From Duganella sp. BuS-21 (lineage in GTDB: Bacteria > Pseudomonadota > Gammaproteobacteria > Burkholderiales > Burkholderiaceae_D): a stretch of DNA of 64,000 bases. Numbering within the stretch: the stretch's first letter is position 1; every line of letters begins with the position of its first letter. Location: contig CP097466.1 of assembly GCA_041874725.1 (NCBI GenBank), positions 5,890,001-5,954,000 of the forward strand, in the 5' to 3' direction. The notes beneath the pieces are model-generated. The model was not told where the DNA came from, did no database searches, and saw nothing but the letters and a program-made list of their open reading frames with translations. Of the stretch, positions 38,035 to 45,677 are shown piece after piece. A program made the translations under genes and the position numbers.

Positions 38035-39006
38035 TTAGGAAGGGCGGGTGCTGGTCGGGAACGGCCAGGCGGCAGCCGGAGCCAGTACGGTTTTAGCTGC
38101 TGGCGCGGCGGCTGGAGCTGCTGGAGCTGCGGCTGCTGGTTTAGCGGCTTCCTTCTTTGGAGCGGCTTTTTTAGGAGCTGCTTTTTTTGCTGCTGGCTTG
38201 GCGGCTGGCGCGGCGGCTACTGGAGCTGCTGCTGGAGCTGCTGCGGCCGGAGCGGCTGCTGGCTTGGCGGCAGCTGGCTTAGCTGCCTTAACCGGCTTTT
38301 TTGCTGCTGGCTTAGCCGCAACCTTTGCAGCCGGTTTGGCTGCTGCTTTTACTGCTGGTTTTTTGGCAGCGACTTTAGCGGCTGGCTTGGCGGCTGCTTT
38401 AGGAGCGGCTTTTTTAGCTGCTGGTTTGGCGGCTGCTTTAGGAGCGGCTTTCTTGGCTGCTGGCTTGGCTGCTGGCTTGGCGGCTGCTTTTTTAGCGGCT
38501 GGTTTGGCTGCTGCTTTAGGAGCGGCTTTTTTGGCTGCTGGCTTGACGGCTGCTTTTTTAGCGACTGGCTTGGCGGCTGCTTTAGGAGCGGCTTTTTTAG
38601 CTGCTGGCTTGGCGGCTGCTTTTTTCGCTACCGGCTTCGCTGCTGCTTTAGGAGCGGCTTTTTTGGCTGCTGGCTTGGCGGCTGCTTTTTTCGCTACTGG
38701 CTTGGCGGCTGCTTTAGGAGCGGCTTTTTTGACTGCTGGCTTGGCAGCTGCTTTTTTCACGGCTGGTTTAGCTGCTGGCTTGGCGGCTGCTTTTTTCACA
38801 GCTGGTTTGGCTGCTGGCTTGGCAGCTGCTTTTTTCACAGCTGGTTTAGCGGCTGGCTTGGCAGCTGCTTTTTTCACTGCAGGCTTGGCTGCTGGTTTAG
38901 CGGCAGCTTTTTTCACTGCTGGTTTGGCGGCTGCTTTAGCGGCTACAGGTTTTTTTGCTGGTGCGGCAGCTTTTTTGGCTGCTGGTTTTTTTGCGGCGGT
39001 TGCCAT
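38035..39006 (-). CDS. Alanine/lysine/proline-rich histone H1-like protein
   Basis: A 323-residue protein almost entirely of Ala, Lys and Pro, with many PAAKPAAKKAA- and KPVAKKAA-type repeats, like the C-terminal tails of histone H1 and the AlgP/Hc1-like proteins of betaproteobacteria and Pseudomonas. It should bind DNA nonspecifically and compact or regulate the nucleoid. The C-terminal 25 residues lose the repeat (KTVLAPAAAWPFPTSTRPS). The ATG at 39006 has a GAAGGAG site; the first ATG at 39066 is less likely. The DNA repeats make length changes by slippage likely between strains. A similar tail occurs in the SWIB protein at 54315. Confidence 0.88.
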   Translation of the reverse strand: MATAAKKPAAKKAAAPAKKPVAAKAAAKPAVKKAAAKPAAKPAVKKAAAKPAAKPAVKKAAAKPAAKPAVKKAAAKPAAKPAVKKAAAKPAVKKAAPKAAAKPVAKKAAAKPAAKKAAPKAAAKPVAKKAAAKPAAKKAAPKAAAKPVAKKAAVKPAAKKAAPKAAAKPAAKKAAAKPAAKPAAKKAAPKAAAKPAAKKAAPKAAAKPAAKVAAKKPAVKAAAKPAAKVAAKPAAKKPVKAAKPAAAKPAAAPAAAAPAAAPVAAAPAAKPAAKKAAPKKAAPKKEAAKPAAAAPAAPAAAPAAKTVLAPAAAWPFPTSTRPS

Positions 39007-39517
39007 GTTTAGTTCTCCTTCATCGGGGATGGGAAAAATTCGTTTACAAGATTTAAACCCGTCCAACCCGGGATTGGGCCAGGCGAATTATTCATCGGCG
39101 CAAACTGAAGCGGTTTGCGCTAATGAATTCGGCACTAGCTGAACTGCTGCATCTCCTCACGAGTGCAGCGCTTCAGCCATCGATCCACCCGCCCTCCAGT
39201 GCCGGAGCGGCGTGCGGATACAAATCTTGTCGCGACGTTTTGCGGTGGTCCGGGCGTGTCCTCAGCTCCTGTAACCTGCGTCGCAGCCACGTCGCGCGTT
39301 TCGTTTTCAAACAAAAAACCGCCCGGCCTGAATCGAATCAAGCAAGACGGTTGAATAAAAACGACGACGTGGTCTTGTGCATATGGTGTGAATCAGTTCC
39401 CGTATCGATCATCACTGCGCGGCGCGAACTTCAAATCTCAATTCAATTTCGCACTTTTTAAAACACGCATTTTCAAGTTCGTAAAGTACACGAAAACCTT
39501 GTCGGTGCGCAACCGGC

Positions 39518-39567
39518 ACGTTAGATATTCGCGCGCTTTTTTTCGTCTTACGCTCGCTATCTAACGT
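39518..39567. repeat. Inverted repeat ACGTTAGATA / TATCTAACGT
   Basis: Ten-base arms at 39518-39527 and 39558-39567 with a 30-base spacer containing GCGCGC and a run of seven or more T. It lies in the gene-poor region and is not next to a recognised gene. It may fold in RNA or bind a protein; no family recognised. Confidence 0.5.
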
Positions 39568-40173
39568 ACGCATTGCGATTCGGCCTCTCCGCCTACGTCG
39601 CCGCGCGCTCATCACGCGCGCTCAATCGGGTTCGGGAAGTGCCGCGCGCATCGCGCCGAAAAAATCGCACTTCAAAGTAAGCCTTATGCCGCCTGGGTTT
39701 CTTCGACGCCGACCAAACCGGTCTGGAAATCGCATCGCCCGCTTCCGAATCCGAGAGCGCTTGCGCATCGTTCGCGCGTCGCAGCCACTCGCTGTTTTTA
39801 ATTCGTCGCGATTATGAGACAGAGTAAGACGAATAGCAAGCGGAATACAGCGGTGCGCTCGATCGCGTTCGCGCGTCGTCGCGCGTCGCCGCACATGATC
39901 GCGCGCGCGACGGCGATCAAGCGGGGCCGGCGGCGCGATGTAAATCGGCGTTAAGGCCTGCGGTTACAGGCAGCGTTTGAAATGCGATGAGCGCGCCGAC
40001 ATGTGCTGCGCGCTCGCGTTGAGGATGACTGCGGAGTCATGGCGAGCGCCGAGCATGGCGGCGAGATCGCGCGATTCATCGCCGTCGATGCATGCGCGCG
40101 TTTGATGGCTACAGACGTCAGCGCTGCGATTGCTTTCACTATGGGATTCGGTAGGTTGCATCATGCTGCGCTA

Positions 40174-40431
40174 TCAGCGACAGCCACTGGTCGAAGCAGT
40201 CAGCCCTTCGCCCGGCTCGCGTTCATGGCGCTCCAGCCATTTGAGGTAGAGCTCCATCTGCCCTTTGTGCGCGACCTTGGACCGTCCGAGCTTGAGCTCG
40301 ATCGCCATCTGCCGGCGCAGGCGTCGATGGAAGAACAGCAGGTCGAGATAGAAGTCCTCGCCATCGATAACCATGCGCTTCTTCCGCTCCGCGAAAGCGA
40401 AGCCCTTGCCCAACTCCAGACTAAACAGAGT
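40174..40431 (-). pseudogene. Remnant of a DUF1016 (YhcG-like) PDDEXK nuclease
   Basis: The reading frame, open from a TGA at 40432-40434, gives TLFSLELGKGFAFAERKK, then DGEDFYLDLLFFHRRLRR, AIELKLG and KGQMELYLKWLERHE. This matches what I know of the C-terminal PDDEXK nuclease part of DUF1016/YhcG proteins, with the E-x-K and preceding D retained. The family is usually over 300 residues; here the N-terminal part is absent, no good start codon is present (only TTG) and the homology stops at REPGEG followed by a short unrelated end. It is best read as a broken gene left by loss or insertion. Confidence 0.72.
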
Positions 40432-40540
40432 TCACTCTTCTTTTCACGCTATGTATTGAGGTAGAGGGGGCTCACGATGAATTCCCGTTGGCGACTCAAT
40501 TGTCGTCCTTAAGAATACCCCTAACGAAAGGGTCACCCGG

Positions 40541-40555
40541 CAGGGTCTGACCCTG
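40541..40555. repeat. Short palindrome CAGGGTC-T-GACCCTG
   Basis: A perfect 7-base-arm palindrome around one T. It resembles the GGGGTCAG core of the long palindromes at 59076 and 62676, but is only 15 bases. It may be a stub of the same repeat class. Confidence 0.45.
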
Positions 40556-40638
40556 GCCGCAGCGGTGTGCGGGTTGGCTTGGTGCCGCGCGCTTGTAAAG
40601 CGACAAGCAACGTCAAGCCCATCATCCGTGATGAACCT

Positions 40639-40677
40639 AAAAAAAAACCATGTGGCCGGTCGGGCGCACATGGCTTT
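40639..40677 (-). terminator. Rho-independent terminator of nrdB
   Basis: CCATGTG (40648-40654) pairs with CACATGG (40667-40673) around a GC-rich loop, and nine A's at 40639-40647 give a long U-run on the minus strand. It begins about 25 bases after the nrdB stop. Confidence 0.9.
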
Positions 40678-40698
40678 CTGGGGAGGGGCCGGGGAGGA

Positions 40699-41811
40699 TT
40701 AGTCCCAGTTCAGCGCGCCGCCGGTCTGGTATTCGATGACGCGGGTCTCGAAGAAGTTGCGTTCCTTCTTCAGATCGATCATTTCGCTCATCCATGGGAA
40801 TGGATTCTCTTCCTGGTCGAACATCGCTTCCAGGCCGATCTGGGTGGCGCGGCGGTTGGCGATGAAGCGCAGGTAGCCTTTGAACATGGCCGCGTTCAGA
40901 CCCAGCACGCCGCGCGGCATGGTGTCTTCGGCGTAGGCGTACTCCAGGTCCACCGCTTTCAGGAACAGCTGCTTGATCTCTTCCTTGAAGGCCGGAGTCC
41001 ACAGCAGCGGATTTTCCATCTTGATGGTGTTGATCAGGTCGATGCCGAAGTTGCAGTGCATCGATTCGTCGCGCAGGATGTACTGGTACTGCTCGGCGGC
41101 GCCCATCATCTTGTTCTGGCGGCCCAGCGCCAGGATCTGGGTGAAGCCGACGTAGAAGAACAGGCCTTCCATCAGGCAGGCGAACACGATCAGCGATTTG
41201 AGCAGTTTCTGGTCGTTTTCGATGGTGCCGGTGGTGAAGGCCGGGTCGGTCAGGGTGTCGATGAACGGGATCAGGAACTCGTCCTTGTCGCGGATCGACT
41301 TCACTTCGTTGTAGGCGTTGAAGATCTCCTGCTCGTCCAGGCCCAGCGATTCAACGATGTACTGGTAGGCGTGGGTGTGGATCGCTTCCTCGAAGGCCTG
41401 GCGCAGCAGGTACTGGCGGCATTCCGGCGCCGTGATGTGGCGGTAGGTGCCCAGCACGATGTTGTTGGCGGCCAGCGAGTCGGCGGTGACGAAGAAGCCA
41501 AGGTTGCGCTTGACCAGGCGACGCTCGTCGTCGGTCAGGCCGTTCGGGTTCTTCCACAACTCGATATCGCGCTGCATATTCACTTCCTGCGGCATCCAGT
41601 GGTTGGCGCAGCCGGCCAGGTATTTGTCCCAGGCCCATTTGTACTTGAACGGCACCAGCTGATTGACGTCGGTCTTGCCGTTGATGATGCGTTTGTCGTC
41701 GGCGTTCACGCGCAGGGCGACTTGTTCGGCGCTGCCCTCGGAGGTGGCCAGCGCGGCTTGATTGACTGCTTGATTGGCCGGTACGGCCTCTTCGTCCCAG
41801 GACAGCGACAT
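40699..41811 (-). CDS. nrdB: Ribonucleotide reductase, class Ia beta subunit
   Basis: A 370-residue R2 protein that holds the di-iron centre and tyrosyl radical for making deoxyribonucleotides. Iron ligands can be seen in EEAIHTHAY and RDESMHCNF. The usual C-terminal alpha-binding peptide reads near GGALNWD. The start has an AGAAGGAA site. It follows nrdA after 124 bases that contain a BIME-like repeat, so message stability between the two genes could be affected. Confidence 0.95.
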   Translation of the reverse strand: MSLSWDEEAVPANQAVNQAALATSEGSAEQVALRVNADDKRIINGKTDVNQLVPFKYKWAWDKYLAGCANHWMPQEVNMQRDIELWKNPNGLTDDERRLVKRNLGFFVTADSLAANNIVLGTYRHITAPECRQYLLRQAFEEAIHTHAYQYIVESLGLDEQEIFNAYNEVKSIRDKDEFLIPFIDTLTDPAFTTGTIENDQKLLKSLIVFACLMEGLFFYVGFTQILALGRQNKMMGAAEQYQYILRDESMHCNFGIDLINTIKMENPLLWTPAFKEEIKQLFLKAVDLEYAYAEDTMPRGVLGLNAAMFKGYLRFIANRRATQIGLEAMFDQEENPFPWMSEMIDLKKERNFFETRVIEYQTGGALNWD

Positions 41812-41854
41812 AGTTGATTCCTTCTAAATTCGATCTATATATATTAGTACAGGT

Positions 41855-41933
41855 GTCGTCCCCGCGCAGGCGGGACGGTCCGCCGCTGCGGCCCATGCTC
41901 AGCGTGGATTCCCGCTTGCGCGGGAATGACGAC
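41855..41933. repeat. BIME-like paired inverted hairpins, copy 4
   Basis: GTCGTC at 41855-41860 pairs with GACGAC at 41928-41933, with CCCGCG..GCGGG and CCCGC..GCGGG hairpins between. It lies inside the nrdA-nrdB operon, 2 bases after the nrdA stop, where a hairpin could protect the upstream message or reduce readthrough. Confidence 0.75.
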
Positions 41934-41935
41934 TG

Positions 41936-44860
41936 TTATTGGCAGGCTTCGCATTCCTCGAAACCGTCGTCACCCGGACGCAGGTAGCAGGCGGCGCCTT
42001 CCTCGTCGGCGGCGGCAGCTGCCACCGGTACCGGCGCTGGCGCCGCGGCCATCGCACTGGCCGACATGCCGCCGTCCACCGCCACCGCGTTCAGCGCGCC
42101 GGTCTTGGAGGTCGACTTCTCGGTATGGGTGGCCGAGGTGGTGCGCAGGTAGTAGGTGGTTTTCAGGCCACGCAGCCATGCCAGCTTGTAGGTTTCGTCC
42201 AGCTTCTTGCCCGAGGCGCCGGCCATGTAGATGTTCAGCGACTGCGCCTGGTCGATCCACTTCTGGCGACGCGAAGCGGCTTCCACCAGCCAGCTTGGCG
42301 ACACTTCAAACGCGGTGGCATAAATGTCACGCAGGTCGTTAGGAATGCGGTCGATCTTGGCCAGCGAACCGTCGAAGTATTTCAGGTCGGAGATCATGAC
42401 CTCGTCCCACAGGTCGCGCGCCTTCAGATCGCGCACCAGGTAGGCGTTGATCTCGGTGAACTCGCCCGACAGGTTGGACTTCACGTACAGGTTCTGGAAG
42501 GTCGGTTCGATGCAAGCCGATACGCCGATGATGTTCGAAATGGTGGCGGTCGGAGCGATCGCCACGCAGTTTGAGTTACGCATGCCGAACTTGGCGATGC
42601 GCTCGCGCACCGGGGTCCAGTCCATGGCCGCCGACAGGTCCTGCTCCAGGTAACCGCCGCGCTCTTCGGCCAGCAGCTTGATCGAGTCCTGTGGCAGGAT
42701 GCCGCGATCCCACAGCGAACCTTTGTACGAAGCGTAGTGGCCGCGTTCTTCGGCCAGCTCGGTCGAGGACAGGTAGGCGTAGTAGCAGACCGCTTCCATC
42801 GAGGTGTCGGCGAACTGCACCGATTCCATCGACGAGAATGGCACGCGCATCATGTGCAGGCAGTCCTGGAAGCCCATCACGCCGAGGCCCACCGGACGGT
42901 GGCGCATATTGGCGTTGCGTGCCTTATCGACGGCGTAGTAGTTGATATCGATGACGTTGTCGAGCATGCGCATCGCGGTGCGGATGGTTTTCTGCAGCTT
43001 GACGTGATCCAGCTTGCCCTCTTTCATGTGGGCCGGCAGGTTGACCGAACCCAGGTTGCAGACGGCGATTTCGTCCGGACCGGTGTTCAGCGTGATCTCG
43101 GTGCACAGGTTCGAGCTGTGGACCATGCCCACGTGCTGCTGCGGCGAACGGATGTTGCATGGGTCTTTGAAGGTGATCCATGGGTGGCCGGTTTCGAACA
43201 GCATCGACAGCATCTTGCGCCACAGGTCCAGCGCCTGGATTTTCTTGAACACGCGGATTTCGCCGGCGGCGGCTTTGGCTTCGTAGCCCAGGTAGGCTTT
43301 TTCGAAGGCCTTGCCGACCAGGTCGTGCAGGTCGGGCGTGTCCGACGGCGAGAACAGGGTCCAATCGCCCTTTTCCATCACGCGCTTCATGAACATGTCC
43401 GGAATCCAGTTGGCGGTGTTCATGTCGTGGGTGCGGCGGCGGTCGTCGCCGGTGTTCTTGCGCAGGTCCAGGAACTCTTCGATGTCCATGTGCCAGGTTT
43501 CCAGGTAGGCGCAGACCGCGCCCTTGCGCTTGCCGCCCTGGTTGACCGCCACGGCGGTGTCGTTGACCACTTTCAGGAACGGCACCACGCCTTGCGATTT
43601 GCCGTTGGTGCCCTTGATGTGGGCGCCCAGGGCGCGCACCGGGGTCCAGTCGTTACCCAGGCCGCCGGCGAATTTCGCCAGCAAGGCGTTTTCCTTGATG
43701 GCGTCGTAGATGCCTTCCAGGTCGTCCGACACGGTGGTCAGATAGCACGACGACAGTTGCGAACGCAGGGTGCCCGAGTTGAACAGCGTCGGCGTGGAGC
43801 TCATGAAGTCGAACGACGACAGCAGGTTGTAGAACTCGATGGCGCGCGCTTCGCGGTCGCTTTCGTTCAGGGCCAGGCCCATGGCGACGCGCATGTAGAA
43901 CGCCTGCGGCATTTCGATGCGGGTGTCGCGGATGTGCAGGAAGTAGCGGTCGTACAGGGTTTGCAGGCCGATGTAGCCGAACTGCAGGTCGCGGTCGGCG
44001 ACGATGGCTTTCGACAGGCGGGCCAGGTCGAATTCGCCGAGTTTGGTGTCCAGCAGTTCAGCCGCGATACCTTTGGCGATGTACTGCGGGAAGTAGGTCA
44101 CGTATTCGGCCGCTGCGGCGCCCTGCGCCACTTCCTTGCCGAAGACTTCCTTGCGTATCGTGTGCAGCAGGATGCGAGCGGTCACTTGCGAGTAGGCCGG
44201 ATCCTTTTCCATCAGCGCGCGGGCAGCCAGGATGGCGGATTTGTGCAGCTCTTCGACCGGTACGCCGTCGTACAGGTTTTTCAGGGTCTCGGCGACGATG
44301 GCGTCGGCGTCGACGTGTTTTTCCAGGCCGATGCAGGCGGCGTTGATCAGGCTCGTGACGCGGTTCAGTTCCAGCGGCTTGCGCTCGCCGTTTTCCAGCA
44401 CATGGATTTGCGGCGCGGCGATGGTGCTGGTGCCGGCGGCTTCCTTGGCGGCGCGACGCTCTTCCATCTGCTTGGCGCGGTACAGCACATAGGCGCGGGC
44501 CACGTCATGTTCGCCCGAACGCATCAGGGCCAGTTCCACCTGGTCTTGCACGTCTTCGATATGGAAGGTGCCGCCCGATGGCTGGCGACGCACCAGCGCG
44601 CCGACGACATTGTTGGTCAGTTCTTCCACCAGCTCGCGGATGCGGGCCGACGCTGCACCCTGGCCGCCGTTCACGGCCAGGAAGGCCTTGGTCATGGCGA
44701 CTGCAATTTTCGATGGTTCAAACGCGACAACCGCGCCGTTACGGCGAATGATACGGTAGTCACCGAGGTCGCTCGCTGCCGTTGCAGGGCTGCTGGCGGT
44801 GCGCGCAGCGGCTGCTGGTACCAGCGCTGGATTGATGGTGATGTCCTGAGTAGATTGCAT
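41936..44860 (-). CDS. nrdA: Ribonucleotide reductase, class Ia alpha subunit
   Basis: A 974-residue R1 protein reducing ribonucleoside diphosphates. An N-terminal ATP-cone (RRNGAVVAFEPSKIAVAM) gives allosteric activity control. The catalytic core includes NRGGKRKGA-like VNQGGKRKGAVCAYLE, the SNLCTEITLN cysteine loop and NLGSVNL. The C-terminal redox pair is in ECEACQ. A long Ala/Pro-rich linker (about residues 930-960) precedes the tail. Two NrdR-type palindromes lie 116-162 bases upstream of the ATG. GGGGAG forms the ribosome site. Confidence 0.96.
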   Translation of the reverse strand: MQSTQDITINPALVPAAAARTASSPATAASDLGDYRIIRRNGAVVAFEPSKIAVAMTKAFLAVNGGQGAASARIRELVEELTNNVVGALVRRQPSGGTFHIEDVQDQVELALMRSGEHDVARAYVLYRAKQMEERRAAKEAAGTSTIAAPQIHVLENGERKPLELNRVTSLINAACIGLEKHVDADAIVAETLKNLYDGVPVEELHKSAILAARALMEKDPAYSQVTARILLHTIRKEVFGKEVAQGAAAAEYVTYFPQYIAKGIAAELLDTKLGEFDLARLSKAIVADRDLQFGYIGLQTLYDRYFLHIRDTRIEMPQAFYMRVAMGLALNESDREARAIEFYNLLSSFDFMSSTPTLFNSGTLRSQLSSCYLTTVSDDLEGIYDAIKENALLAKFAGGLGNDWTPVRALGAHIKGTNGKSQGVVPFLKVVNDTAVAVNQGGKRKGAVCAYLETWHMDIEEFLDLRKNTGDDRRRTHDMNTANWIPDMFMKRVMEKGDWTLFSPSDTPDLHDLVGKAFEKAYLGYEAKAAAGEIRVFKKIQALDLWRKMLSMLFETGHPWITFKDPCNIRSPQQHVGMVHSSNLCTEITLNTGPDEIAVCNLGSVNLPAHMKEGKLDHVKLQKTIRTAMRMLDNVIDINYYAVDKARNANMRHRPVGLGVMGFQDCLHMMRVPFSSMESVQFADTSMEAVCYYAYLSSTELAEERGHYASYKGSLWDRGILPQDSIKLLAEERGGYLEQDLSAAMDWTPVRERIAKFGMRNSNCVAIAPTATISNIIGVSACIEPTFQNLYVKSNLSGEFTEINAYLVRDLKARDLWDEVMISDLKYFDGSLAKIDRIPNDLRDIYATAFEVSPSWLVEAASRRQKWIDQAQSLNIYMAGASGKKLDETYKLAWLRGLKTTYYLRTTSATHTEKSTSKTGALNAVAVDGGMSASAMAAAPAPVPVAAAAADEEGAACYLRPGDDGFEECEACQ

Positions 44861-44975
44861 TTAAGCTCCCCGATAACAGCGTGCAGTCATGGCTGCGCGG
44901 CTATGTTTGTGTAAAAAACGGTGTTAAACCGACCTTCAATACTTGCTTGTTACTTAATATTCAGTATCACCAGAA

Positions 44976-44991
44976 CTACTATATCTAGTGA
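44976..44991 (-). promoter_or_regulatory. NrdR-box-like palindrome, proximal
   Basis: The core ACTATATCTAGT is a near-perfect palindrome matching the NrdR box pattern (ACACTATATATAGTGT type). On the minus strand it contains a TATAGT hexamer (44978-44983) that could be the -10 of the nrdA promoter, so repressor binding would block it. Pairing with the box at 45007 supports the call. Confidence 0.72.
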
Positions 44992-45006
44992 TTGGCTAGA
45001 ACCTAT

Positions 45007-45022
45007 CCACTGATTGTAGTGG
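45007..45022 (-). promoter_or_regulatory. NrdR-box-like palindrome, distal
   Basis: CCACT and AGTGG arms around six bases. Its centre is 31 bp from the centre of the 44976 box, three helical turns, which is the spacing typical of paired NrdR boxes. The inner bases match the consensus less well than the proximal box. No nrdR gene is in the window. Confidence 0.65.
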
Positions 45023-45080
45023 TCGCACCGGAGCACGGCAAGTGAGAAATTTTGATGAACCAAGCATTTTGCTCTTGACA

Positions 45081-45677
45081 TTAAAGAAGCCCAATAGGGA
45101 AGCCAAGTTCAGCGCTAGCACCTACTAACATTGCTTGTTTATTAAGCAGTTTTTGATAACATTCCCAATCGAACAAGGGTCCGGGATCGGTTTTCCGGCC
45201 CGGCGCGATGTGTTCATGCCCCCTCACGTCGGTCAGCGGATAGTGCTGCCGCAGCGCGGCCGTCAACTGCGCCAGCGCCGTATATTGCGCCGCTTCGAAG
45301 GCCACGAAGTCGCTACCCTCCAGCTCCACGCCGATAGCAAAATCATTACATTTATCGCGGCCGCAGAAACTGGACGCGCCGGCATGCCAGGCGCGATCGT
45401 TAGCGGATACGTATTGAATGATCCTGCCATCGCGGCGGATAAAAAAGTGGCTGGAGACTTTCAGGCCACGCAGGTCAACGAACGAGGGGTCAGCATTATA
45501 GTCGATCCGGCCGGTGAACAGGTCGGACACGTGCGGCCCGCGAAAGCAGCCGGCCGGCAGCGAGATGTTGTGGACCACCAACAGGGTGACGTCGGCCGGT
45601 GCGGAACCAGGACGGGCGTCGAAATACGGACTGTCGTAGCGCGTCGCCTGCGGCAGCCAGCCGTCGAAATCGCTCAC
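45081..45677 (-). CDS. ampD: 1,6-anhydro-MurNAc-L-alanine amidase AmpD
   Basis: A 198-residue zinc amidase that cuts the stem peptide from anhydro-muropeptides in the cytoplasm. Zinc ligands are expected in LLVVHNISLP, HEHIAPGRKTDPG (His and Asp), with the SSHFFIRRDGRI strand and CNDFAIGVELEG. The start is a GTG overlapping the pilR TGA (GTGA); the longer upstream frame is a shadow of pilR. The cysteine pair in FCGRDKCN is also seen in other AmpD proteins. Confidence 0.92.
   Translation of the reverse strand: MSDFDGWLPQATRYDSPYFDARPGSAPADVTLLVVHNISLPAGCFRGPHVSDLFTGRIDYNADPSFVDLRGLKVSSHFFIRRDGRIIQYVSANDRAWHAGASSFCGRDKCNDFAIGVELEGSDFVAFEAAQYTALAQLTAALRQHYPLTDVRGHEHIAPGRKTDPGPLFDWECYQKLLNKQAMLVGASAELGFPIGLL

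Larger units (their letters stand above)
39007..40698. other. Gene-poor, compositionally unusual region
   Basis: About 1.7 kb with no convincing intact gene. 39007-39350 is the promoter side of the histone H1-like gene. 39420-39510 is clearly AT-rich for this genome, with runs such as TTTTTAAAAC. 39520-40150 is rich in CGCGCG and CGATCG strings; short frames there have Arg-rich, unrecognisable translations. A 10-base inverted repeat lies at 39518-39567. 40174-40431 holds a decayed nuclease fragment and 40639-40677 a terminator. It may be a remnant of transferred DNA or an unrecognised RNA or regulatory segment; I cannot tell. Confidence 0.6.

Noticed and set aside
38040..39000. Possible CRISPR-like array from regular repeats
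   Set aside because: The repeats are coding, imperfect and lack unique spacers of constant length.
38048..39142. 364-codon plus-strand frame rich in Ala, Gly, Leu and Phe
   Set aside because: Mirror image of the repeat-built histone H1-like gene on the other strand; no family match and no ribosome site.
39123..39461. 112-codon plus-strand frame in the gene-poor region
   Set aside because: No recognisable motif, no ribosome site, unusual composition; not enough to call a gene.
39412..39615. 67-codon Arg/Lys-rich minus-strand frame
   Set aside because: Lies across the inverted repeat and AT-rich block with no family likeness; chance frame more likely.
40003..40464. 153-codon plus-strand frame overlapping the DUF1016 remnant
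   Set aside because: Translation unlike any family; the opposite strand has a clear nuclease fragment.
42737..44914. 725-codon plus-strand frame over nrdA
   Set aside because: Antisense shadow of the well-supported nrdA gene.
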